Assembly: GCF_020829665.1 (NCBI RefSeq)
Contig: NZ_JAIVFT010000003.1
Coordinates: 1 to 64,000, forward strand
DNA: 64,000 bases
Source: Nostoc sp. CHAB 5824
GTDB lineage: Bacteria; Cyanobacteriota; Cyanobacteriia; Cyanobacteriales; Nostocaceae
Reading direction: 5' to 3'
The translations under genes were made by a program, and so were the position numbers. Positions 38,551 to 46,504 of this stretch are shown here, one piece after another (position 1 is the first letter of the stretch; the number at the start of each line of letters is the position of its first letter). Under the pieces are notes generated by a model that did not search any database, had not been told where the DNA came from, and saw only the letters and a program-made list of their open reading frames with translations.

Positions 38551-39810
38551 TTAAGCTTTGTTTGCACTAGGTGATCTAAACGCAACCCGCAGGTGTTTTG
38601 GTCCGTGGAACACGATGTTGTTTGCCCACTCAATATTCTCTTCTGTTAGACGCAGTTCGGGTAAACGGTTGAGTAGTACATTTAAGGCAATAGCCGCTTC
38701 TGCACGTGCCAGCGCAGATCCAAGGCAAAAGTGGATACCACTACCGAAGCCGTAGTGCTTGCAGTCTGAGCGTTGTAGATCGAGAACATCGGGATTTTGA
38801 AAGCGTGCGGGATCTCGATTAGCAGAACCTAGCATTAACCCAATGCTGTCTCCGCGCCGGATCTGCTTACCGTTAATTTCGATATCTGCATATGCCCAAC
38901 GAGTGACCATTTGGACTGGATTGTCGTAGCGTATCAGTTCTTCCACCGCCCCTGGTATAAATTCAGGGTGGGAGCGTAACAATTCGAGTGCTTGCGGATG
39001 ACGCAGTAAAGTTAATACTCCCTTGGTAATCAAGTTAATTGTGGTTTCATGACCAGCTGTCAGCAGGTGGATGCATGTGGCGAGAACTTCTTCGTCGCTC
39101 AGTTTGTCGCCCTCTTCTTGTGCTTTGATTAAGGATGTGATCAGATCCTGACGCGGTTCGGCGTGCCGAAGAGCGATCGCTCGTTGAAAGTAATCGATAA
39201 AGCCTTGGGTTGCCTGTTCGGCTTGTTCGTAAAGTTCTGGGGATGGTGTTAGACGCGAGGCACTGGCGTGTTGCAATGCCAACGCCCATTGTCGGAACAG
39301 CGGGCGGTCTTCTTGATCTACGCCCAGCAGCGCCGCAATGACCATCACCGGCAACGGAAAAGCAAAATCCTCAACCAGATCCATCTCTTTACGGTTTTGA
39401 ACCCGATCCAGCAGAGTATCGGCAATACTTAAGATAGCTGGACGAACATTTTCAACCATCTTTGCAGAGAAAACTTTGTTGACCAAAGTTCGCAATCGTG
39501 TATGGGTAGGTGGATCTCGGAAGACCATCCAATTGCTAACCATCGAACTAAACCCGCGGTAAGCTGCTGGTACTGGTGCGCCTTCGCCGTCATCTCTGAC
39601 TCGACTAGCCTCACGACCAAATTTAGGACTTTCCAGCACTTGCACTACATCTTTGTAACGGAAGAGATACCAGGCACCAGGTAGCCGGGGGTTGGAGGAT
39701 ATCCCCCAATGGACGGGGTCTTCTTCTCTGTAGTGACGGTAGACAGTGTAGGGGTCTGCAATTACCTCAGGTAAAAATGGGTTTAGTCTTTCAACTTTAG
39801 AAATGGTCAT
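38551..39810 (-). CDS. Cytochrome P450 (first of cluster)
   Basis: This roughly 419-residue soluble P450 has the haem motif HYGFGSGIHFCLGSALARAE (Cys near 357), ExxR in AVEELIRYDNPVQMV, the standard I-helix TAGHETTINL and the C-helix FRDPPTHTRLR. The start is set at the ATG preceded by TTTGGAGTTAACA; a TTG four codons earlier is less likely. It lies 24 bases after the GST gene stop, so the two are surely co-transcribed. It may perform the StaP/RebP-type aryl coupling or a ring hydroxylation; which P450 does which cannot be told from sequence alone. Confidence 0.9.
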   Translation of the reverse strand: MTISKVERLNPFLPEVIADPYTVYRHYREEDPVHWGISSNPRLPGAWYLFRYKDVVQVLESPKFGREASRVRDDGEGAPVPAAYRGFSSMVSNWMVFRDPPTHTRLRTLVNKVFSAKMVENVRPAILSIADTLLDRVQNRKEMDLVEDFAFPLPVMVIAALLGVDQEDRPLFRQWALALQHASASRLTPSPELYEQAEQATQGFIDYFQRAIALRHAEPRQDLITSLIKAQEEGDKLSDEEVLATCIHLLTAGHETTINLITKGVLTLLRHPQALELLRSHPEFIPGAVEELIRYDNPVQMVTRWAYADIEINGKQIRRGDSIGLMLGSANRDPARFQNPDVLDLQRSDCKHYGFGSGIHFCLGSALARAEAAIALNVLLNRLPELRLTEENIEWANNIVFHGPKHLRVAFRSPSANKA

Positions 39811-39834
39811 TGTTAACTCCAAAGAAATTTATTT

Positions 39835-40530
39835 TTAGTTTTGTTGAAAACTTACGAATTCATCTAAAGGCACCAGTTGCAGTGGATTGGGCAGTTCAGA
39901 CAGCATCTTTGTCATCTGATCGCGTCCCAAGTTGAAAACTTGTGCTACGGATGGTCTAGACTCCAAGCGTCTGACGTAATTTGTCAAGTTGGGAAGGTGG
40001 TTGTAGTTGTAGACCATACGCAGGTAGGCGAGGGTGGGAGCAGCAGCACAGTCTGCGATCGCCAACTGCTCTCCTCCCAAGTAGGTACGACTTGCCAGTT
40101 TTTCATCAAGCATAGCGAGTGCTATTTCTAATAACCGCTTTGCTTTGATAACTTCTTTTTTGCCCCGTTCTTCAACAGGACGCTGGGTATCGGCGAATAG
40201 CGCCTCCCGCCCACTGTTGATGTATACATCAATCATCCGTTCCAGCATCCGCACCTCTAGGGCTTGTTCTGGGTCAGCAGGAATGAGACGGGATGTATTT
40301 GGAAAATGTTGATCAAGGTATTCAATGATTATATTTGCCTCAAATATTACATTTCCTTTGTCAGTTACTAAGGTGGGTATCTTGGCAAAAAGGTTAATTT
40401 GCATGTACTCTTCACGGGCTTTGGAGTCAAAAAGATTTACCTCAATAAGTGTAAAATTAGCTTTTTTTTCGTACAGGGCCATGAGGACTCGTTGGGAATA
40501 GGATGATGCAGGAGCGTAATATAGTTTCAT
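39835..40530 (-). CDS. Glutathione S-transferase
   Basis: The 231-residue protein has an N-terminal thioredoxin fold (KLYYAPASSYSQRVLMALYE, Ser/Tyr near residues 8-11). The glutathione-contacting KIPTLVTDKGNVIFEANIII has the usual cis-Pro and Glu-Ala/Ser pair. A helical C-terminal domain has GEQLAIADCAAAPTLAYL (N-capping block). It is of phi/beta/zeta-like cyanobacterial type. It lies between the FAD monooxygenase and P450 genes in one direction with short gaps. Glutathione transferases are not part of known core indolocarbazole routes. Here it could isomerise or conjugate a reactive intermediate, or form a C-S bond (inference). Confidence 0.9.
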   Translation of the reverse strand: MKLYYAPASSYSQRVLMALYEKKANFTLIEVNLFDSKAREEYMQINLFAKIPTLVTDKGNVIFEANIIIEYLDQHFPNTSRLIPADPEQALEVRMLERMIDVYINSGREALFADTQRPVEERGKKEVIKAKRLLEIALAMLDEKLASRTYLGGEQLAIADCAAAPTLAYLRMVYNYNHLPNLTNYVRRLESRPSVAQVFNLGRDQMTKMLSELPNPLQLVPLDEFVSFQQN

Positions 40531-40671
40531 AACTCTGTTCTCAGTTATCGGCTGATAGTTATCTATACCGGAGAAAAAATAAATATATGCATCCGGTTGC
40601 GTTTTGTACTTGCACGGCGAAAAGCAAAATACATGGGGATTAACTGATAACTGAAGACTGGGGGACGAATT

Positions 40672-42279
40672 CTAATTAAAAGCTCCTCGAACTCGGTCAA
40701 TCAACGCCCCTGAATCTTCAGGCAAGGTGTCACCTCTCCAAGCTACGTGTCCATCAGGTCGCACCAAGACATACGCACGCTCGTAAAGCTTGGCGATTTC
40801 GGGGTTGTCGATGTGCTGGCTCATCAGAGGCACTCCTTTTTCCTGACAAACCTTTGTTAATGTTTCGACTCCCTCTGTTGAGTCGAAGTACATTAGCATA
40901 AAAGAGCGACCGAACAAATCTAAAGTCGATTTACCAGCTTCCAACCAGGCATGAGGCGCTCGCGAACCAGGGTAGCTGTTCTGCGTCCACTCAAAAGGGT
41001 CATCGGTGGGAGGTGTACCATCGGGAATGATACCACCGGACTCATAACGGAACCCAAAGTGAACTCCAGGCGCGTCAAACTCGCGCTTCACACCACTGCG
41101 TTCCATACCAACAGCCATCTCTTTGCGGATTTGTTCGCCTTCTGGGGTGTCAGTCATAATGACTGGAGGAATGGATCGTTTCTGGGTGCGTTGCAAGTTA
41201 GCGTTTGCTTCTTGGAGGTTTCGCACTGCAATAGGACGCCGTTCTATTTCATAAGTGTCGAGCAAGTTGGGACCAGCCCAACCTTTGAGAGTGGCAGCAA
41301 GTTTCCAGCCCAAGTCAACTGCATCACCTATGCCGGTGTTCATCCCAAAACCGCCAGAGGGAGAAAGTGTATGGGCACTGTCGCCGACGAAGAAGGTATT
41401 TCCCACTCGGAAATTGTCTGCAACTCGGTGGGTTAGACGCCATGGAACGTTGGAAACAATTTCAAAAGGTGTATCAATTGATATGGCGGTGCGGATGGCT
41501 TCTTCGGTATCACGCACACTTCCGTCTTCTTTTGGCTTCAAAATCAGACGATAAAGTGAGTCCCCATCTACTGCACGCAGTGGTTCTTGAAGAATTGGGT
41601 TGACCAAATAATAAACCATTGCATGGTTTTTACCCATTACAGTCGCCAGTTCAGGTGCCTTGAATACAACACTTTGAAACACCTGCGTCGGGTGGAAGGT
41701 AGGTGTTTCAACACCACAAGCCTTACGTACCGTACTGCGGGCACCATCGCAAGCTACCATGTATTGGGCGTGGATGACCTCTGTCTTTTCTTTTTCCAGG
41801 TTTGTCACCTGGGCGATGACACCCTCAGCAGTTTGCTCAAAGCTATCCAAGCGAGAGAGAAACCGAATTGCTCCATCTGGATATTCTCCCAAGTTATTTA
41901 GGAACACCGGGGCGAACCAGTTTTGTGGGCAGACTTGCTCCGGTTCCGGTGTGTAGTTAGGGAGCGATCGCTCGGCATAAGAGGGAAAGTGAACTCGGTA
42001 TATTTCGTGACCTCCAACAGATGTCACCCAAGCGATATCTAGGGTGTGGTCGGGGGGCCACCCTGCATTGCGTATCTGCTGGGCAATGCCCCAACGACGG
42101 CAAAACTCCATCGAGCGCGGTCCAACTGTACTCACCTTGGGGTCAGTCACCACCCCATCAGTCTGCTCTATGAGGATGCAATCGATACCTTGGTAACGTA
42201 GTTCCACCGCCAGTGCTAGACCCACAGGTCCGCCACCGACTATTAGTACATCAGTTTCAATATTATTGTCATTTGTCAT
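40672..42279 (-). CDS. FAD-dependent monooxygenase, RebC/StaC-like
   Basis: This 535-residue class A flavoprotein hydroxylase has ETDVLIVGGGPVGLALAVEL (FAD-binding GxGxxG), the DG motif MVACDGARSTVRKA and the GD motif TFFVGDSAHTLSPSGGFGMN. A C-terminal thioredoxin-like domain ends in YVLVRPDGHVAWRGD. Text such as EQTDGVVTDPKVSTVGPRSM and the length closely resemble RebC/StaC, which set the oxidation state of the indolocarbazole pyrrole carbon together with the P450. The halogenase signature WxWxIP is absent. Only the ATG at 42279 gives this frame; neighbouring ATGs in the TTGTCAT repeat are out of frame. Confidence 0.88.
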   Translation of the reverse strand: MTNDNNIETDVLIVGGGPVGLALAVELRYQGIDCILIEQTDGVVTDPKVSTVGPRSMEFCRRWGIAQQIRNAGWPPDHTLDIAWVTSVGGHEIYRVHFPSYAERSLPNYTPEPEQVCPQNWFAPVFLNNLGEYPDGAIRFLSRLDSFEQTAEGVIAQVTNLEKEKTEVIHAQYMVACDGARSTVRKACGVETPTFHPTQVFQSVVFKAPELATVMGKNHAMVYYLVNPILQEPLRAVDGDSLYRLILKPKEDGSVRDTEEAIRTAISIDTPFEIVSNVPWRLTHRVADNFRVGNTFFVGDSAHTLSPSGGFGMNTGIGDAVDLGWKLAATLKGWAGPNLLDTYEIERRPIAVRNLQEANANLQRTQKRSIPPVIMTDTPEGEQIRKEMAVGMERSGVKREFDAPGVHFGFRYESGGIIPDGTPPTDDPFEWTQNSYPGSRAPHAWLEAGKSTLDLFGRSFMLMYFDSTEGVETLTKVCQEKGVPLMSQHIDNPEIAKLYERAYVLVRPDGHVAWRGDTLPEDSGALIDRVRGAFN

Positions 42280-42300
42280 TTGTCATTTGTCCTTTGTTGT
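42265..42300. repeat. TTGTCAT heptamer repeat across the FAD monooxygenase start
   Basis: Three copies of TTGTCAT are followed by variants (TTGTCCT, TTGTTGT). Read on the minus strand they give ATG every seven bases (42272, 42279, 42286), only one of which is in frame. A gain or loss of one unit would shift the start relative to the ribosome site. The same heptamer recurs at 60121-60151. This is the STRR type known from Nostoc relatives. Confidence 0.8.
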
Positions 42301-42333
42301 TTGTTTTTTATGATTTGTTCTTTGACTAATGAC

Positions 42334-45300
42334 TCAATGCAACAACGACTGGGGATGATCAGCCAGGTCTTCAAAGAATCTGGCGTAGAAATCAAACATC
42401 TCGTAGACAGTGCTATGGATAACTTGACATTCACGCGCTTGATGTGCGAGTCGCTCAAATCGACGGGCGATCGCTCTCATTCCCACTTCCGGAGTCGCGA
42501 TATAAATGGGGGTTTCAATCTCAAAAGATGGTCCAGCAGTTTTACCGCTTTTGCCTGAAGGCAGACTCATCAGCAATTCTCCTAGCGGACGCATCATTCC
42601 CGTCATCACGTCAATGCCAGCATTCATCAGCTTTGAGCGCCGCAGGCTAGCAGTGGGCATGAAGCCGAAGTGTTGCACCATCAACTGCATCATCAGAAAA
42701 TAAGCCTCATTAAATATCTCCATCACCGCCCTAGTTTGGGGGACAGTGACAACGTTGGTGTTGTAATCTCGGTGCTGTAAGGAGGGATTACGCAAAGTAG
42801 GGTAGGAAGGGTTCCACGGCACTTTGCGTCCAGTCTCGGCATCGGTCATCTGTTCTTTAGAAAGTGCCTCCGTTAGACGACGAAATTGTTGATAGTGAGA
42901 ACGGTCAAATTTAGGTGATTCAGGATTGCATCCCTCTCCTTGCTCAACAATAAGGTCGATCGCAAAAAGTGCGCTGTTGAGGTCGTCAACCTGAAACTGG
43001 TAATCTGGGTGAACTTTATTAAAGTCATCACGCAGGAATAAACGATGCTCGCCACCCACTTGACCCTTTTTAACCATGAATAAATCTGGAATATTCTCTA
43101 GCCCTTGGCGAATCTGATGGTACAACTCGCTCAAAGAACCATAACCGTACAAGTTGTCAATTGTGCGATTCCCACTTGCTGATTCATTGCTCAAGTTTTT
43201 TTCCAAAAAGTCGGGCATTTCCAAGCGCATAAAACGCTGTAGAGAGGCGGCGTTCAATGGTTCTAGGGCAAAGTCTACATCAATCGGGAAGCGTCCATTA
43301 AGTTCCTTAAAGTTAGGAACTGCTGGATAAAAAGGTTCCCCAATCGCCATCAATATATTATTAACCATCAAAAAGTGAATCATTTCTTCGCGGGAAATTT
43401 CCAGCACCACACCCCGCATCCCGTAACTTCGGACTTCTTTGCCGTCGCCACAAGCTAAATGCAACTGTTCAGCAGTCCATAAACCCCGACGCACATATTC
43501 CTCACCAGTGGCGTAGTTGGGAATAGAGTATCCTGCATAGATGTATTGCAACATCACAGCCACTTCCAACTCTGCCGCTTGTTTCAGGGCGCTTACCAAC
43601 TCCTCCCGCGTCTGGATCGTGCGTTGCGGGCGTTTTGGTTCTGCGATCGCAGGCGGAACGTAGCCGACTCGCTGCAAATTTTGCAGGAACTTCAGCAAAA
43701 GCATCGACTTGGCTTGGGATATATCCCGCGTTGGGGGCATATAGTAAGTCTTATATTTGTTGCGAGGGTCGGACATCTGCCACATCAGGCGTGCATAGGT
43801 TTCGACCTTGCATTGATCGGCGAGACTAAACACATCGACTTTCATAAACGAGAAACTTAACTCGTAGAAAGCTAGGATGTGTTCGTAGATTAAGTTAAAA
43901 TCTACAGCTGCATTGGGAATCTCGTCTAGGTGCCAGTCATCACTCATCACCCGCACAGCAAAGAAGCCAGCACCAGACCAAAAGCCCAATTTGTCATCAT
44001 TATCGCAAGCAATTTCCGCTTCATCAGGGTGATTAGGGTCACAAGGTAAATCATCCGAGCGAGCAGATAGCAGCACCCGTGTCGTTCCCGCTCTAGCACC
44101 GCGCAAAGTCACCCAAGCACGCCCCTTGTCGTCGGTAGAAATTGCACATGTGGGGGCAAACTCTCCTTTGGACTGGCGTTTCCCTGGCTTAAAGTGGACG
44201 ATTTCCATTTCCGAGCTACGCGGGAAATGGAAAGCCTTATCTGCATTGGCAGGATCACTTTCAAACTCGTAGGGTAGTTGAGGAAAGGCTCTGGGGTTAT
44301 AGAACTGACGCAGGTAAACCGCCTCAACCGCCGCCGGACGCCCGCGGACGAAAGACCGCACTTCTAACTTGACTGCGTGGTCTTCACCGCTATGCCTATT
44401 GGGGTGTTCTATAAACAAACAACCGTCATCTACCTGAAGATTTATTTCTTCCTCTTGCAGGAAAATACGCCGTTTTCCGTCAGATGCCATCCCGATGATG
44501 CACAAACCCTGCTGTTCTATTTCCTGAGATAAATTTTCCCACTGTTTGGCTAAAGGTACATCTACAATTCCGCTGTTTTGTTGATGTGCCTCCCTTTGGT
44601 ATGCTTCCTTGGGTATCCGCGCTATCAACCGTTGGCTATCAACAGTACGCAATTCCAAATCACCCAAGTCCAGCTTAGGACCAATAGCATGAGTTGGTCC
44701 AGGTCCTGCTTTAGGGGCGCGTCCTACACAAGGAACTGCGGTAACCATATTTAAACTCACGCCTTGGGGGGTGACTTGCAGGGTGAGGTTAGAAAGGGGT
44801 TTAGATTCTGTTTGTAAGGACGTAGCACGTCGGGGAGTGAGCAGCCGACCGTGAGGATAGGTAGAAAGTTCGTCCTTACACCATAATCCGATGGTTCCAT
44901 GCAGTTCCCAGAAACTAGGCAAATCGGGTTGAACTGGCGCAGACATATTACTAATGCCTAATTGGATCACCAGCCCCAAGACATCGTCACGATTCATTGC
45001 TTCGCGTAACAGAGATATCGTTGGTGACTGGGCTGCTTCTTCATCCCATAGGAAATCTTGGGCATCTTTGGGGATAGTAAACTGATAAACGGCCGCTCGT
45101 TTAAATTCATCGTTGAGGCAGTGTTGAGGCAATTCGCGGATGTGGTTGAAATCCTGCCAGCGAGCTAATTGCATACCTGTAATCGGGGCAGATAGCATAT
45201 ATGGAACTTCGTGGGAAGCGCCTTGGCGTCCGAAGGCGAGTTGACCCAACATAATTGTGCTAGTCCAGTTAGAGGCTGGATCAGATTCAAAGATTCGGGC

Positions 45301-45693
45301 GCGATTAAAACTTGTTTTGACGTATTCGTTGTAATGACCCCATAAATCAACAGAACGTCCTACTACTGGGTCATTTTGGTCAACTTGTCCAAACTCCCTT
45401 TGCGTACTAACAATTTGTGCTTCGATAGAAAAGTGACCGTTACCGCCAAAATCCCATCCCATAGCCATACTGAACGGACCATTTTCATCCAGTTCCCCTT
45501 GGGCGTTAAATTTTGGTCCCAAATTGTAGAGGTATTCGTGGTACTCAGACGCTCCACGGTGGTGGTCGAAGGGCTTGCCGTTCATGTAGACTGTGTTGCT
45601 ACTGACATCCACCAAACCGTTTTTATGTCCTGTAGGGGCGTGGATGCGGGCGAAACCGAATAAGTGTAGGCGGGGAAAATCTAAGATGCTCAT
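42334..45693 (-). CDS. Chromopyrrolate/IPA-imine dimer synthase, RebD/StaD/VioB-like
   Basis: This 1119-residue protein starts MSILDFPRLHLFGFARIHAP as VioB-family members do. Long recognisable blocks include SVDLWGHYNEYVKTSFNRAR, FSLADQCKVETYARLMWQMS and KYKTYYMPPTRDISQAKS. The ferritin-like domain (about 690-800) has AAELEVAVMLQYIYAGYSIP and ISREEMIHFLMVNNILMA. The C-terminal block is LRRSKLMNAGIDVMTGMMRP. In the known pathways this haem enzyme joins two indole-3-pyruvate imines to chromopyrrolic acid (RebD, StaD) or a related dimer (VioB). It is slightly longer than the about 1000-residue relatives. It is the signature gene of the cluster; its stop is 54 bases from the FAD monooxygenase start. 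Confidence 0.95.
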   Translation of the reverse strand: MSILDFPRLHLFGFARIHAPTGHKNGLVDVSSNTVYMNGKPFDHHRGASEYHEYLYNLGPKFNAQGELDENGPFSMAMGWDFGGNGHFSIEAQIVSTQREFGQVDQNDPVVGRSVDLWGHYNEYVKTSFNRARIFESDPASNWTSTIMLGQLAFGRQGASHEVPYMLSAPITGMQLARWQDFNHIRELPQHCLNDEFKRAAVYQFTIPKDAQDFLWDEEAAQSPTISLLREAMNRDDVLGLVIQLGISNMSAPVQPDLPSFWELHGTIGLWCKDELSTYPHGRLLTPRRATSLQTESKPLSNLTLQVTPQGVSLNMVTAVPCVGRAPKAGPGPTHAIGPKLDLGDLELRTVDSQRLIARIPKEAYQREAHQQNSGIVDVPLAKQWENLSQEIEQQGLCIIGMASDGKRRIFLQEEEINLQVDDGCLFIEHPNRHSGEDHAVKLEVRSFVRGRPAAVEAVYLRQFYNPRAFPQLPYEFESDPANADKAFHFPRSSEMEIVHFKPGKRQSKGEFAPTCAISTDDKGRAWVTLRGARAGTTRVLLSARSDDLPCDPNHPDEAEIACDNDDKLGFWSGAGFFAVRVMSDDWHLDEIPNAAVDFNLIYEHILAFYELSFSFMKVDVFSLADQCKVETYARLMWQMSDPRNKYKTYYMPPTRDISQAKSMLLLKFLQNLQRVGYVPPAIAEPKRPQRTIQTREELVSALKQAAELEVAVMLQYIYAGYSIPNYATGEEYVRRGLWTAEQLHLACGDGKEVRSYGMRGVVLEISREEMIHFLMVNNILMAIGEPFYPAVPNFKELNGRFPIDVDFALEPLNAASLQRFMRLEMPDFLEKNLSNESASGNRTIDNLYGYGSLSELYHQIRQGLENIPDLFMVKKGQVGGEHRLFLRDDFNKVHPDYQFQVDDLNSALFAIDLIVEQGEGCNPESPKFDRSHYQQFRRLTEALSKEQMTDAETGRKVPWNPSYPTLRNPSLQHRDYNTNVVTVPQTRAVMEIFNEAYFLMMQLMVQHFGFMPTASLRRSKLMNAGIDVMTGMMRPLGELLMSLPSGKSGKTAGPSFEIETPIYIATPEVGMRAIARRFERLAHQARECQVIHSTVYEMFDFYARFFEDLADHPQSLLH

Positions 45694-46504
45694 CTTAAAA
45701 AACCACTTTTATGACTTTGGACAAAAAAGGAATTTAGGAAAGAAAAAAGGGCTTGGCTGAATCATGGTGTCTATCTGGCAAGTCGCAAAATCGGGGAAAT
45801 CATGGGAGTTGAACCAGAGAAGGATTTCGTTTTCCCGATCAATGCTGATTCCTATTACAATTAGACAGGGCATGACATTCTGGTGAAATTCCACCCTATC
45901 CGGACAGCTTATCCTCCTTACAACGTATCAATTAATACACTTTGTTGACACCCGGCTATTATCTATTATTTATACGTGGAAAAATTTTGTTTAATTTTTT
46001 ACTTTTTTTTAGCGAACTTACTGTAATATTTGGTTTAAGGCATTATGGATACATCTTTTGTTTTCTCCCAAATAGATTGTGTTTGTCTCAAATGTTATTA
46101 TCTTGTTTTCTTCGGTTTTTCTTTATATAACGTTCTTTCAATTAGTAGGGGTTGATAGTCATAAGGTCACTAGAAGTATATAGAGTTCAGTGAATCGAAC
46201 TTATGCAGTCAGAAATATATAGAGTTCAGTGAATCGAACTTATGCAGTCACAGACTTGAGGGGTGGTGCGTAGGTAATGCAGGGGGGCAAAGAGGAGAAG
46301 GGATCAGGATTTTCAGCAATTGATTGTGTGATAAGGTTATGGGTTGACTCGTTTAGAACTGAAAAGCTGTAAATTCCACACAAGAAAAACCGCAACTTGT
46401 GAAATTTCTCAAATTCTTTTGAAAATCCATAATTCTTTGTTTTTGATAAGATAGTCGAGGTGTCCCCAGCCCTCCAGATGTATTTAGCAGGCGAGTCGAG
46501 AAGA
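45694..46504. other. Intergenic region between oxidase and dimer synthase genes
   Basis: These 811 bases contain no gene I can support. Short minus-strand frames at 45709-45894 and 46240-46557 have no recognisable family. The T-rich stretch 45960-46140 may hold the promoter of the downstream operon. A direct duplication lies at 46177-46250. Confidence 0.5.
46177..46250. repeat. 35-bp direct duplication, 39-bp period
   Basis: TATATAGAGTTCAGTGAATC and the following GAACTTATGCAGTCA occur twice without change, at 46177-46211 and 46216-46250. The duplication lies between the oxidase gene and the dimer synthase promoter region. It is probably slippage or a remnant of element movement. Confidence 0.75.

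Noticed and set aside
40672..42279. Flavin monooxygenase as a tryptophan halogenase
   Set aside because: The WxWxIP motif of flavin halogenases is missing; the DG/GD motifs and the thioredoxin-like tail fit RebC-type hydroxylases.
45709..45894. 61-residue frame upstream of the dimer synthase
   Set aside because: Hydrophobic and Phe-rich with no recognisable domain; the sequence is more likely leader or promoter.
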